NCBI RefSeq assembly: GCF_949628265.1
Contig: NC_088790.1
Location: forward strand, 17,674,545 to 17,738,544
Length of the DNA: 64,000 bases
Source: Cloeon dipterum
Lineage: Eukaryota > Arthropoda > Insecta > Ephemeroptera > Baetidae
Reading direction: 5' to 3'
The notes below the pieces were generated by a model. That model was given only the letters and a program-made list of their open reading frames with translations, was not told the origin of the DNA and searched no databases. A program made the translations under genes and the position numbers. This document shows positions 52,137 through 64,000 of this stretch, piece after piece; position 1 is the first letter of the stretch; each line of letters begins with the position of its first letter.

Positions 52137-55100
52137 AAAAAATAAACGTTATTGCTGTTGAGAGGCAGGCAAAGTGGAGTGGAAAAAAGAGCGGGCATAA
52201 AATAATTTATTTTTCTTTGTTATGGTAAAGAAAAAATCCTTAATTGCTTCTTTCCCTGCTCTGCTTCTTGAAAACCTCTTTCTTTCGCTGTCTTTGCAGG
52301 CCGCGCGCGTTTAATATAAAAATAATGCCTCCGACGACGACGCAGCTTTTCGCGCTCCAACGAGCGCCGAGAAATAATAATAATGAATATGAGTTGCCTT
52401 TCTGCACCCCGCCGCCAAGCTTTCCCTTTATTATGTGCCAAACAATTTAAGAAACACGCCCGAGAGTGGATTGTTAATGTTGCCAAAGCATCCCCTGTTG
52501 AAGGGTTGAAGGGAGGAAAAGGGTTGCCGGGCCATTAATGAAACATGCTGGATTAAGCAGTGCTTTTCCAATTTGCACTCTTTTTTCCGAATCAAGTAAA
52601 CAGAGATTTGAAAAAAGTTCACAAGCATGACAAACTTAAAAAAATTTTATTTTCCCTTTCGGGAAAGAAATGGAACATTCTGAAATATATATCTAGAAAA
52701 AACGATGGTCCTCAATTTGTTTAACATAATTTAAATCGAAATTTTTCGACAAATTTATATCCATTTTGTGAACTACAAACTAAAAATCATATTATAATAA
52801 AACGTATGGTGTTGAAGCTTCCACCTTAATTCAAATACGAACGCAGGTCGGGATTCAACATTATTTAATTTTTAACTAACTATTACAGCTGTAAACATTT
52901 TTACGCTCTGGGAAAAACGTGAGAGTTCAAATCAATCAACCGTGTAAGTCAACTTTCTGATGCGGCAAATTGAATAATAAGAGAAATTTTTCTTAGTAAA
53001 ATATCCGATCATTATTTAAATGCTCTGATTATTTGTGACTGTTTCAATTTTGTGCAATGTGCGCCCTCAGCTCTCGTTTCCATTCCGAGGAGAACTGCTT
53101 GACTTGATTTATTTCCGCGTCTTATTGACTTGGACTCTCCTTTCCGCGGGATAACGACTCGCGCGCGGTGTATTTAAATTGGAAACAGCAGAGCAATTTC
53201 AAAATCGTCTCTTTTGCCATGAAAATGGACGACCGCAACTCTTTTCTTCTCGGCTTGATTTATTATTCGCCTCGACGACTGAGTACATTATTTTAAACCC
53301 TATTAAAACACCAAGATGCATTAATGTAATTCGCGAATGTACTCCCCGTTGGCAAAAGGCGCTTACAGAGAGGTCGCAGAACAATAAAATTATTTAGTCT
53401 GAGCAGAGGCAGCTGAAAAAATGGCTTTTCCTGCTTTTTTCTGCCCCTTGCTCTAAAGAGGATAGTCTGATGGCGTGTCTAGACTGTTTTGTTGTTGGCC
53501 CTTGCGCTCTGCTGTTTTATTTTGTTTCCCCCTTTAGGACAGAGCAAAAGCTTTGGAGGCACAACAAAAATAACAACAAGTGGCTGCTGCCCCAACCAGA
53601 CGCAACAAACGACGAATAGACTAAACAAGAAAAAAATCTGTTCTTGGCAGGAAGTAAAAAAATCAAAACTTTTGTGAAAGAAATAATCAATGAATGAATG
53701 CATTTTTGGTAAAAATTCATATTATCCAAATTTCAAATAATATGTCCATCATTAGGATTGTTTTAAGTATACATTAATGAATTATTTATTGGACACTAAA
53801 AGTGAACGGTTTGATAAGCTTTTACTGTGCAGGCTAGAAATAAAAATTCGTAAAATGCAGTCAAATCGTTCATTTAATTCAATTATTATTGTTCAAACTT
53901 TATTAAAGGTTATGACATTTTTTATTGAACATAAAGGAGGTCCAGTAGTGTCATGTTCTATAACTGCTCTGATATATTCAATTGAAGTTTGATATAAAAT
54001 TAAAATGAAAGTATATTAATCAGTGTCTTAAATCTTCAAAAGCTGGGAACGTCGTCAGCTCTGACTATTAAAAATGGCAAAGTACAAGTTATACTCTGAC
54101 CACTCGTCTGCAACTCACTAAGCCGAATTTCTCGGCAAACGTGACGTTTTAATGAGAAAGAGGGCTGGATTAGTTGAGAAAGAAGGCAAACAAAATAAAG
54201 TCGCCTGCCTGTCGACCCGACTGAGGGATAGCTCATTTTTCGAAGGCATACACATAAATTGTTGCAAGAGCACAACTCGCTCGCTCTCTTCATGTTGCAA
54301 AGAAAAGTAGACGCAAAAAATGTATCATATTTGCCAAGGGATAAAAACTGGTTTGCCTGCAAAATAAAAGGCCGCACCTGGTTATGCTGGGCTCTCTTTC
54401 TCCGGCGCGCTGAATTGTCCCTTCGAGCGAGTGTGTGTTTCTCTATCCGACCGATATTACATAAAAGTTTCGGCCTGCTGTTGGTCTGCTGCAGCTTATC
54501 GCAGAGGAGCCATCGTGAATCTAGAAATTGAGGGAATGATGGCTTAATCACCAGGAAGAGCATGGATTGCCACGCTGAGGTGAACTTAATTCGTTGCATT
54601 TTAAGACTTCGCAATTTTACTCTGCAAATTGTTAAATAGCTAACCCTCACGAGTTTTCATTTTGGGATAAAAGTAGTTTATTGCATGGTTTTTATGTGAA
54701 ATGTCTTTGAAATAATCGCTTTTAAAACATTCTCTTTGCGCTGATGATTTTTACTGCCGTCGAGAAAATGATTACTCCTCTTCATGCGGTGTTAATTCGC
54801 GCAGATTTAGTTGGCAACTTTTATTACTGTTGTGTCAGTAAATTGTTGCCGAGCAATTTTTAATACATGTTTTTATTATGGAGGCGCACGTCTTTTAAAA
54901 CTGTACACGCGGTTGAAAGTGAGCACATTGGAGCTAGGGGCAGACCGAAAACTAGCGGCGAGAGGGACGAGACGCGGCGGCATTCCTCGTGCCAAGTGGT
55001 GTGTCCAAAAACAAGTGCTGCTTTTTCTGCACGCAACAAAATGAATGCACGAAAAAAGTTGTCGTTCCAACTGCAAATGAGAACCCCAAAGTCGTTTAGA

Positions 55101-57500
55101 TTTGTCACAACGCGTACTGTGTGACGTGGACGCGTACTTTGTCCAAATGGAATTTGTTTGAAATAGTTGTTTTGGAATTTGTCAGGAATTTGTTCTAAAT
55201 TGGACTTTGCCGGAAAGTAAAAATCTCTGGAATATCCCGAAATCAAAATTAGATTAAGAGGATATTTTTATTTCGGCCTAAATTTGAAGAAGGATCGAAT
55301 AAGCTACATTGTTGGCTTCATCATTTGATCTTTTGTAAAATCCTTACCATGCAATTGTAAAAAATAGTTGCAAGAAATTCCCAAAACAAATATGATCTGT
55401 TTGAAAATTTACATCACTTGACAGTGATTTCGTTGCTCATCTCATTTCAGTTTGAATTTTCGATATCCATCTAACCGAATTTGGCGTCAGTTCGACATTT
55501 GGCTCGATATAAATCACAATTTTAAGTGAAAGACAAAAATTGACAAATAGATCGGACTGCTTAACATAGATTTCGAACGTATTTGAAAACAACTCTTCCA
55601 CTCCTTAACATAGAGGCATCACTTTTTTATTGTTCTTAAATTTGGCAGTTCCAGGCGTGTTCTCTTAAAATTAAATCAAAATCTTGAAAATCAAGAAAAA
55701 GTTGATTAAAATCACGTGGGCCAAATTATGAAAAAGCCTTTTCGAAAATTCACACTTTCAGACAGTGTTTCCGCTTGTTTCACGAGCGCAACTTGAATCC
55801 ATCACGGCCTTCAGCTCCGCACCCCAACCCGTCGGCGGGGAACAACAACAAGAGACGCGCAGACAGGCTGGATTAAAGGTGGATAATAAATTTCGCGTCA
55901 TGTCTCGCCGCCCGCTCTCGCAGGGCATCAGTCCAAATTGCCGCGTAATGCCGAAACCACCCCTAAAGTAGTGGCGGGTTGCTGCTGACTCGCGCAAACA
56001 AACAAACATCAACACACAAGAAAGGGCGCAGGAAATAAACAGCCCTTGCAGTGGGATAAAAAATTGCGGAGAGAGTGAAGCGGCGATGTAAACAAACGAG
56101 GCGGCAGCCCCCGACGCCGCCCCGTGCAGACTGCAACAACAACATCGGCATGCTTCCGGTTGGTGGTGGACAAATCGTACTTTCGGAACTTGGTGGTTTT
56201 GCAGACAGAAATTCACACTGTTCAGGACGAAACTTTCTAATGAGAATTTTAAGTCGATTTTGCAAACGGATAATGACTTAGCATTCTGGGTCGTATTTAT
56301 ATGCTAAAGGAACTGTCGAAATCTCACCAAGAATAATAATTTCGGATTTAAATAGGATATTTCAATATTCATCGTTCAAAAGAAGAATTTTTTATTAATT
56401 TAATAATTTTTGCATATTTTAATTGTGTTTTTTAATAAAATAGTTAAACTACCCAATAAAATGATATGAGATTGGCAATCTCAAAGATGCATCATTTTAC
56501 TGTCAGTGCAGTTGTTATTTTTCTTTGAACACATTTTTAAGCTATGCAACCCAACTTCTATAAAAAATATTTCGTTAAAATTTAACATTTTTAAGAGAAT
56601 TTGTGTTTTGAGAATCATAAACCTATTAAATATCAGCTTTGAAAAGAGTGTAAATCTGCATCAACTTTATTGAACAATTTTTTTTCTGTCGAAATATATT
56701 TGGACCACGACTACAATGAAAATGATTCAATAGTATAGCGAAAGCTGCTGTATGATCTTTAATAATTGCGATTTTCATGCTAACAGGCCGGTTGATGTCG
56801 AAAAAGAGGCAAACTGGTGCAAAATGCTGCACAAATTACAAGTCGGGGGCAGAGCGCGCAATATTCGCTACCTGCGCCCGAGGCCGATCAATAAATCTCA
56901 TTGCCCGATAATTACGCGCGCCGATAAATTGCCGCGAAATGCGGTAATGAGGCCAAGTAGCCTCTCTTAACTGATCTCCATTGTTGTCGGAAAACACAGC
57001 CGCGACTGCCGTTTCCCCCGAAAATACGCACATAAATGTTCTCGTTTGCCTGATTAATCGCTTACCAGCAATATGGGTTGCAAACGCCGCCGGCTTGAAA
57101 CGTACAACACAATACAGCGTGCCTCTGCAAAAACGCGCGCAGATACCAATTTAAGTACCGGGCGATGTTTCGTTGCAGCCTCAATATTTTGGGCAATTTC
57201 ATCCATTTCTTTTTCCTCGTAGAGCTGATTGATCGACTCAGATTGTGGTTTACAACTGCTGTAACTAATTGCAAAATTTTTGATTTGGCACGAGCAAGAA
57301 CAAAATTTAGAGAATAGAACGGTGCATGTTAAGAAATGAAAGCTGGTTTTTGACACCAAAAATTTAATATTTAATGTTGTAAGTTTTAGCATTCGCAGCA
57401 TTTCTAAATTGTTCCGTTGTGCATCATCATTCCCGCACAAATAAGTAGGTGTCTGACACACGCTACTCCTATATGAACAGCATGCCCCATTGTTATATAA
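51248..57500. other. Gene desert, part 6 (possible first intron)
   Basis: No coding exon recognised. If the exon ending at 51247 is real, this is intron. CpG-rich islets lie at about 51830-52150, 52270-52450, 53080-53300, 54240-54520, 54890-55130, 55760-56180 and 56800-57180. A minus-strand frame of about 200 codons is open at 54036-54650. It starts without an ATG, and its Cys/Arg/Leu-rich translation has no recognisable domain. Confidence 0.45.
52096..52133. repeat. (GA)n microsatellite, about 19 units
   Basis: Uninterrupted GA repeat of about 38 bases, 1.15 kb downstream of the CT tract. The two tracts are complementary, so within a single transcript from the 50.8-kb promoter they could base-pair. 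Confidence 0.96.
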
Positions 57501-58701
57501 ACGAGATTTAACAGCACAAAACAAAATCGGTTTGTTTTGCGGTGAACCGCATTCATTTCACAGCCGCCTACAAAAAGGGGCTAACCAACCCTTTTTCCCG
57601 TGGTGCCGCGCGTGATAAAACCACGCGCGCATTGTTTTTGCCACTTTTTGCCGCGCGACATTTATCACGTTATACTTGGCTTGCGAGGGCGACCATCACC
57701 GGTTTGTTGGTTCGTCTCTGGTAGGGCGCGGCAAAACATTATATCATCAGGCTCTGGATATGTAATCTAGAGCATTGCTCCCGACACAAATATTCCTTGT
57801 GTCTTCAATTAGCTCCCAAAAACGAATTTAACTGTTTGTATCATGTTGATGATAAAATTATTTTTTTTAAAAGCTTTGTTTTAAATTCAATTCAAATCAC
57901 CACTTTTTGCTATAGCCATTAGTGCTCGAAGCCGCCAAAGGATGGCGCCACCATACTCTTCCGATTTTAAGGAATTCCCGTCGTGATGTAAGACTCAGTC
58001 CTGCTGCTATGCATTCAGCCTGCAACATTGTTTCTTTTGTGCTGGAAACCAGTTTTTTAATCTTTACCGACGTTTCGACAGCGATTGGCTGGATTAATTT
58101 TTGTTTCCAGCTGCACATAAAAAATAAATCAATTTAAGAGCAGAATGCAAAGCAGCAGGATTGAGTCTGAAATCGCAATGGGGCTTTAAACACTAAAGGC
58201 TTTCACATTTGGGGAATTTTTGTTTCACAACTGCTTGATACGGGAAGAATTTTGTTATTTAAAAAGGAATTTAATGCAAAACATTTCATCAGCCTTTAGA
58301 ATCAAATTGCAGTTTTTCTCTATTTTGTCAGCTGCTACAGAGAAAAGTCCAAATCATTTTTAAAAATCTTCGAGTTTTGTTTGGCGGATTTGGAATTTAA
58401 AAAATGATAGTCATGTGTTCTAAGAGAAAATCTTAAAAATTTTCAGAAAATGGGCAAATATTAATATTTTTGTTAAATATAAAGTTTGATCGCATAAATT
58501 GACGGACCACAAACGGATTCATAACGTGAGCTTATGCGTCACATCGCGACAGCCTACAGGAATTAATTTATTTTTGAGTAAAATAAAGGGGTATCGCCGT
58601 GAAACCTATAAACTCGTTTTTTGCAACCTGGATTAGCCTTTTATGACTGCTCGTTTTGAAATAAAAAAAAAATTGTCGAAACCGATGGTAAAAAATAACA
58701 C

Positions 58702-59169
58702 TTAATTATTTGGAAATTTAATTATATTTGTATGCCTCTTCGACTTGGAACATGGTTTACGTAACAATTTATCTTGCCGTCTCATAAATTCATGGTTAGA
58801 AACTGCAACGGAAAGATGGAAAGTATGAAAGCCGATGGAGCTAAAACTTCGCAATCTTGCACGGGCCGAAATCGGCCAATAAAATTTGCATGACGCGTAT
58901 GTTTCCTTCTTCTTTCGCAATATATTTGAGGCGAAAGCACAGGGTGGATAATGAATGGGTCGCGGGGGTGGCGGCGGCGGCAGCAATTTCAATATTGCTC
59001 GAGACGGGGGCTGAAATCCGAGCGCATAAAGAAGAGATGCCGTCGCCACCCAACTGCCATAATACGGTATTGAAAAATTCTGCGGCGTAACATATTGAAG
59101 ACCATTAAGCTCGAGTGGAGCGGGCTGGCGAGAGGAGCGAACGACATCCTCACTCGCGGAAATCGACAT
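58702..59169 (-). other. 155-codon open frame, coding status doubtful
   Basis: On the minus strand an ATG at 59169 opens 155 codons; the frame is open without ATG back to 59487, 262 codons in all. The translation has a proline run (codons from about 58960) caused by GGC repeats and an Arg/Lys-rich C-terminus. I recognise no domain, signal peptide or family. The G+C-rich islet explains much of the absence of stop codons, so I rate it as probably non-coding. Confidence 0.15.
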
Positions 59170-60484
59170 ATTTTCCCCGATGTACACCTCTATTTCCTTT
59201 ATAAATAAGCCGGCGACGCCGGTGGAGCACAATCCGCGCCGCTCTTCGGCTGTTGCGCCGAGGCGGAGGTGGCAGCGCCGGGAAGAGGAGTTCTGCCATG
59301 AGCTGATGCCCGGATTTTTCCCCAGCCATAAACATCGACGGGAAACGCAGGTGAAAAGCAATTTTCTGCGTGAGCCGTTCGCCCGACTGCCTTGTGTTTT
59401 TATAAGCGATCGAGTGCTCTTTTCGACGGAAAAATCAGATTTGCGCCGACCGACTTGATGCCAAAACCATCCTAAGCTCGCAGACAAGCTTTCAGCCTGC
59501 TCAAAATGCGTGGCGCCTTGAGCGAGTTATGCCTTTTAATCTGGTTGATTTCCACTGAACACTGCTAATTTGAGGAACTAAATCCTTACTTCCTTTCTGG
59601 AGAAGAATGTTGCTGCATAGGTTTTACTTAAAGCACTTGTAACAATTTTCATTAGCTGATACCTTAATTCATTATAGGCACGCACAGTGGAATAATTTTA
59701 AAATCTATATGAATCAATAGATATTGGAGAAGGTACAAAATTACATTTTTAAATTTATTTTAGGGAATATCGATAAATTTAAACCTTTTTAAAAAAAGGT
59801 GGTGTATTTTGAATTTAAGATCACGGTTTGACGTCATTTCAGCCTTACATAAAAGGTTTAGCAACTCATCAGAAGTATGATCCCTGAACATGTTAATTCC
59901 TTTAAAAAGGAAACCGCATTTTGCCTTTTCTCTCAACTTTTTTTTCTGAAGCGAGGGGTGGAAACTTCGTGTTTGTTCGTTTGCAGGCTTAAGCCCCGCG
60001 GAAAGTGAAAATTCACGGGTCGAGCAAGCGACGTAACGAAGTTTCCAAAGTGCAATATAAAACAGCTGGAGGAAATTCGCGCGCGAAAAAAGGCTCAACA
60101 AAACAAAAAGGCGCGAGGTTTTCATTAAACAGACAGCCGGCGGGCATTAGTTATTCATAATTTATATTAGAATGACGTAATTTGTTTTCCTTTGAGCTGA
60201 GGGCGCGCGCGTAAAAGGTGTTCTTTTAAAAACTGCCCCTCCGCCCCGGCGGCTATTGTTCAAGGAGGAGCAGAGCGAGAGCAGAGCATCTTGGCTGCTT
60301 TTTCGAGAAATAAATTGAAAATAAAACTGAGAATTCCGCATTAATTCCAGGCCGTTTGCTCCTTGCCTGCTTATTACGCCCGCTAAATAATAAATTACTC
60401 GCCCTTTGCGGTAAAACGCGCGCGCCGCGTTCTCGTGTTGTTTCCACAGAGAGGAAAACTTTTGCGCAGACCCGCCGGAGAGAA

Positions 60485-60505
60485 AGAGAGAGAGAGAGAG
60501 AGAGA
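60485..60505. repeat. Short (GA)n microsatellite
   Basis: About ten GA units inside a CpG-rich islet, preceded by AGAGAAAGA. Confidence 0.9.
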
Positions 60506-62310
60506 ACACACTCTAGCTTCTGGATCGAAAAATAATGCCCGCGTGCGCGCTTTATAAAGCAACTTTTGCTTTCTTGCTGCTTATCTCTGCTTACACGGTA
60601 GAAAGGTTAAAGTCATAAGTAGTTAAAATAACATTTTATTGCTTTTTTCGCCTGCGCTGCTCCCTCCGTTTTCCTCATTTCGCGCGCGGCGCACCCGACC
60701 GCAAACAAAACAGCTCTCACAGCCCTGCCGGAGCGAGCGAGCGCGCGCGTGCAAGACAATTACAAACGACCAGACGATATCTCCGCCCCGGTGTTTAGCG
60801 ACTTTCTGTAAATGGAGCAAACGGACGGAATATTCATGCATATAAAGGGCTGTTACAACTTATTGTTGGCACGGTCCGCCTCCGTTTTGTAACTCCACTG
60901 CGCCGAAAGGAAAATTCAGTTTTTCAGAATGCAATATCGACAAAAATAAAAGACAGAAAACTTAAATTAGATAAAAATATGGGATTGTGGCTTTAAAAAA
61001 GGTAATATTGCTTTTGACCAGCTTGTGTAAAATATTATTAATTTCGTCAATAACAATACAATGTGTCAATAAAACCTTTTATAAATTTAGTACCGAACCC
61101 TTTATCTCATTTAGTCTTAATTTGTAATCTTTAAGTTTATCCCTTCGATTTTTGAGGACATTTTCAAAGATGTTGTCGGTCCGTTGATCATGCAGTTTAG
61201 AGGACATTTTTTATTTTATAAACTATTGACGCGGTAGAGTTCTTTATTGAAAATGAAAAGCATTAATCGTTAGCATTATACAACACCATCACCCTAGATC
61301 AGCTTGTCAGTACTTTCATCCGAGTAAACTGTTGCAGTTAAATTCCGTTTTATAATAGTCCATTTAAAGTCAAGAATCCCGTCTTTAAATCGGAAAAATC
61401 TTGAACTGCTCAACAATCAATGACGTGTCAGTTAATATCTTGATTTAAATGTGCATATTAATATTTTTGCAATGGTAATTAAAGGTGCTGATTTAATTAT
61501 TTTTAATCAAAGAATCTACAAGTATTTCACAATACAAAAATTGTTAGGGTAAATTTTAAAATGTCACCATCTGATGCAAATAATCTTTTTTACTAAGCAT
61601 TACATGTTTTTATATTCGGGAATTTATCTTTATATCGACTCAAGGTGCACAGGTGCAGTACTCAATTCCAAATGAGACTCGTCTGGCAGTAAAATAACCG
61701 AGGCGTTTGTCATCCTGCCACAATAGCAGTTTATCGAATTGTTTGAGGCTCCTCTGAGCAAGCCAGCCAACGCATTCAACATACACGGTGAGGGAAAATT
61801 GCACATTAACAACGCAATAAACGGCATGGTGCAGGGAACAGCACACACGCCGACTGAAACAACAATAAAAGTGGCACGTTGGGAAGAATGACGCGAAATG
61901 TTATAATTCAAATTAAAATGCACGCGCGGCTGCAGGCGGACTAAGTCGCGCATGTATAAGAATAACACCTTGGGGAAGTGCTCTTTAATTTCGCAGGAAA
62001 TTGGTAGGAATCAAGCCGGCTGCTGTGTGTATGCGCACTGCTAGCAGCAGCAATTAAGCGAACACACACGGCATGTTTATCGTTCGTGAAAATGGATATA
62101 TATTTTGCGCAAGATGAGTCTCTCGTTAATTGTGAGGCGAAGAGTGCGCTTTAATGAGAGCGAAATGCGTGCGTGAGCGAAAATTCGCGAGAGGCCTTTA
62201 GGGTGCCGGGGAATTAAATCGAAGGGAAGTGGATTTTTACTACAGAATTGAAAAAATAAAAATGATTTTAAGGAAGTGATAAAAAAATAGTCTTATAATC
62301 AGAAGAAACT

Positions 62311-62395
62311 AAATGCAGCTTCCTTGGTGAGCAGGACTTTTCTGTAGGAATATGCACAAATAAACAGCTTGCTTCACACCGAGGAAGCTGCATTT
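62311..62395 (+). ncRNA. Pre-miRNA-like hairpin (candidate)
   Basis: Two 19-nt arms, 62311-62329 and 62377-62395, are perfectly complementary apart from one G-U pair. After a 3-nt bulge on the 3' side a further 6 bp form (62330-62335 with 62368-62373), leaving a 32-nt loop. The total of 25 bp in 85 nt is the size and shape of an insect pre-miRNA. I do not recognise either arm as a known conserved miRNA. A tiny inverted-repeat transposon remnant is the main alternative. The strand is uncertain because both strands fold. Confidence 0.35.
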
Positions 62396-64000
62396 TATAT
62401 CTTCACACAAATATGACAACCTTGCGTGCTCCTGCCTTCATTGGCTTCTACTTAAGAATATTCATATACCTTATTTAGGATGTCAATGATCCACACTAAA
62501 TACGAATTATTCTCTTTTCGCCAGAGCTTTCCAAGCAACGCAGAAATATTTCATATTATATCTGCTATGTACTCGCACTCGCACATAAACGTAATTCTTA
62601 ATTTTGTGCAGCATTAAAGCAAAATTATTTGCACACGATCTCACCACGATGCACAACAGAAGAGAATCAAATAATGCCCATGCAGCACTTGCGTATTTTT
62701 TTTAAGATTTTCATTATTTCCTTCGTAACAATGCTCATTGTTTAAGCAATATTCGCGCAGCCGGCCGCGTGTATTTATAGTGAAATGGTTTAATTGTTAT
62801 TCGCGTCCTCATTTGCGAGAAAACAATGAAGGCACAGCGAGAGAGACTCTTTTGCGTATGTTGATCCGCTTAATATCTCTTCTTATAGTTGCATTTGTAT
62901 AAATTTAACACCTTCCAGGAACCTGATTTGAATGCAGTAATCCAGCATGTGTACGTACAATCTTGTCGGTAAAGTAGTGAAGAAAATGCGAAATGCACCT
63001 GCGCTCTTGCTGTATGCGCAGCGATAAGGAAATCAAGGTACAAGCGACCGCTGTCAAAGATTAAGAGCCTTGGCAAAGAGAACTGGAATTAAAAATCGAT
63101 TTTTAAGCTTCCCAACAAATAATTTACTAAATTTTGCAAAAATCAATCTATAAATTTGGTTGATAAGATTTCCAAAGAACATCTAGGGAAAAGCTGATAA
63201 AAACCGTCTTTACTCTTAACGCTCTGATTATGGATTAAGCTCTGCTGCTGTACAAACTGGACATGGAAATAATTTATTTGATGGACTGAAAAACTAAACC
63301 GGTTCAGCCAATCGCAGTGAACCGCAGTAAAAATGAAAACTAATTCGTATCTAATATCTAGAGCGATTGCATTTGGATTAAATCAGATTCAATCAGGACA
63401 GGTTGGTTACAGCTCAAACACGTATCAAACTGTTTATGTTTAATGGTGTCTCTCTATCAGCGGATTCAAACATGATCAAATTACCAAATCAGAGATTATT
63501 TTGTGCAAAAAAGAAAATTTCGCGGTTAAAAGCATTAATTTTTTACTGCATAACTGTCCGTTTTAAGTCAAAGCACAGTAATTTTGCCTTAATAGAAAAT
63601 CATTTACAAATTTTCTGCTCTATTATGAACAATTAACTACTCATGTTGTTAATCCATCATTGAGATAAAGATCATCTTTGTGTCTGTGTGCGTTGTATTG
63701 AACAAGACACTTAAAATTTGATTCACCCACTCGGTGCGCATCAAGAGCAGAGTTGACGCTTGTAAAAGTGAGCCAAATAAGCATAAATCAAGTTAATATC
63801 AGCGAGCGGCTGCGGCTGCTCGTGCTCGGGTAAATAACACGCACTTTGCCGCACATTTTCTGTCGGCCAGAAATGCTTTTTACTCTCCACCCACGGGCTC
63901 AGTGGCAGGCCGAAAAGGTTAAAGTCCTGCCTGGTGTGATGGCCGCGCGGCAAAAAATCATTAATGTGTGTGATTTTGTTGGGCTGGTCGGTCGCTTGTG
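62396..64000. other. Gene desert, part 8 (right edge)
   Basis: No coding exon recognised. CpG-rich islets lie at about 62740-63060 and 63770-63960, with AT-rich DNA between. Short open frames have no recognisable features. The window ends inside or next to an islet. Confidence 0.5.

Larger units (their letters stand above)
57501..62300. other. Gene desert, part 7
   Basis: No coding exon recognised. CpG-rich islets lie at about 57540-57730, 58850-59500, 59980-60500, 60640-60900 and 61760-62200. The islet at 58.85-59.5 kb contains the longest open frame of the desert, listed separately. Bases 58140-58700 and 60910-61600 are AT-rich and featureless. Confidence 0.5.

Noticed and set aside
54036..54650. 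204-codon minus-strand frame
   Set aside because: It starts at GTG rather than ATG, has no domain, and has the Cys/Arg/Leu-rich look of translated non-coding DNA. It lies partly in a CpG-rich islet.
57054..57524. 156-codon minus-strand frame
   Set aside because: No recognisable family or motif, mixed composition, GTG/ATG ambiguity and no splice context. Considered random.
20640..64000. tRNA or snRNA genes in the desert
   Set aside because: I looked for T-loop-like GTTCGAATC words and paired acceptor stems on both strands and found no convincing candidate. A covariance-model search would be needed to exclude them.
1..64000. CRISPR arrays, prokaryotic operons, or clear viral or transposase genes
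   Set aside because: There are no regularly spaced identical repeats, no compact unspliced gene runs, and no reverse transcriptase, integrase or transposase motif in any open frame that I read.

Overview
The window is animal nuclear DNA, most likely from an arthropod and probably an insect. Coding sequence is split by GT-AG introns of about 55 to 1,700 bp. The three recognisable genes are an ACSL3/4-type acyl-CoA ligase, a SAP130-type corepressor subunit and a secreted GMC oxidoreductase of the family that is expanded in insects. CpG is not visibly depleted in the intergenic DNA, and GA/CT microsatellites are common. I cannot name the order or species from sequence alone.

Layout. 1-1.54 kb: flank with the 3' UTR of the first gene. 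1.54-8.6 kb (minus): long-chain acyl-CoA synthetase (Acsl), eight coding exons giving 710 aa, with a probable non-coding first exon and a CCAAT/DRE/CRE promoter at 8.5-8.85 kb. 9.4-14.1 kb (minus): Sap130, a subunit of the Sin3 histone deacetylase complex, twelve coding exons giving 711 aa. 14.1-16.4 kb: Sap130 promoter region and an intergenic segment. 16.4-20.6 kb (plus): secreted GMC oxidoreductase, three coding exons giving 622 aa, the first only 12 coding bases long. A diverged repeat occurs once upstream of this gene and once inside its second intron.

20.6-64 kb: about 43 kb in which I recognise no protein-coding exon. AT-rich DNA alternates with some 40 CpG-rich islets of roughly 150-600 bp, spaced about 1 kb apart, a pattern that resembles the regulatory landscape of a developmental gene. 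Landmarks are long GA or CT microsatellites (37.85, 50.90, 52.10 and 60.49 kb), a TATA-containing promoter with a possible 5' UTR exon and splice donor at 50.8-51.25 kb (plus), and a pre-miRNA-like hairpin at 62.31-62.40 kb.

The three genes do not form a pathway. Acsl activates fatty acids in the cytoplasm, Sap130 acts in chromatin repression, and the GMC enzyme is exported. I see no clearly novel gene system. The best leads are the hairpin, the orphan promoter with its islet landscape, the altered active-site motif of the GMC enzyme, and the repeat pair around that gene. Exon boundaries were assigned by hand from splice sites and reading phase; every junction in the three gene models keeps the frame.
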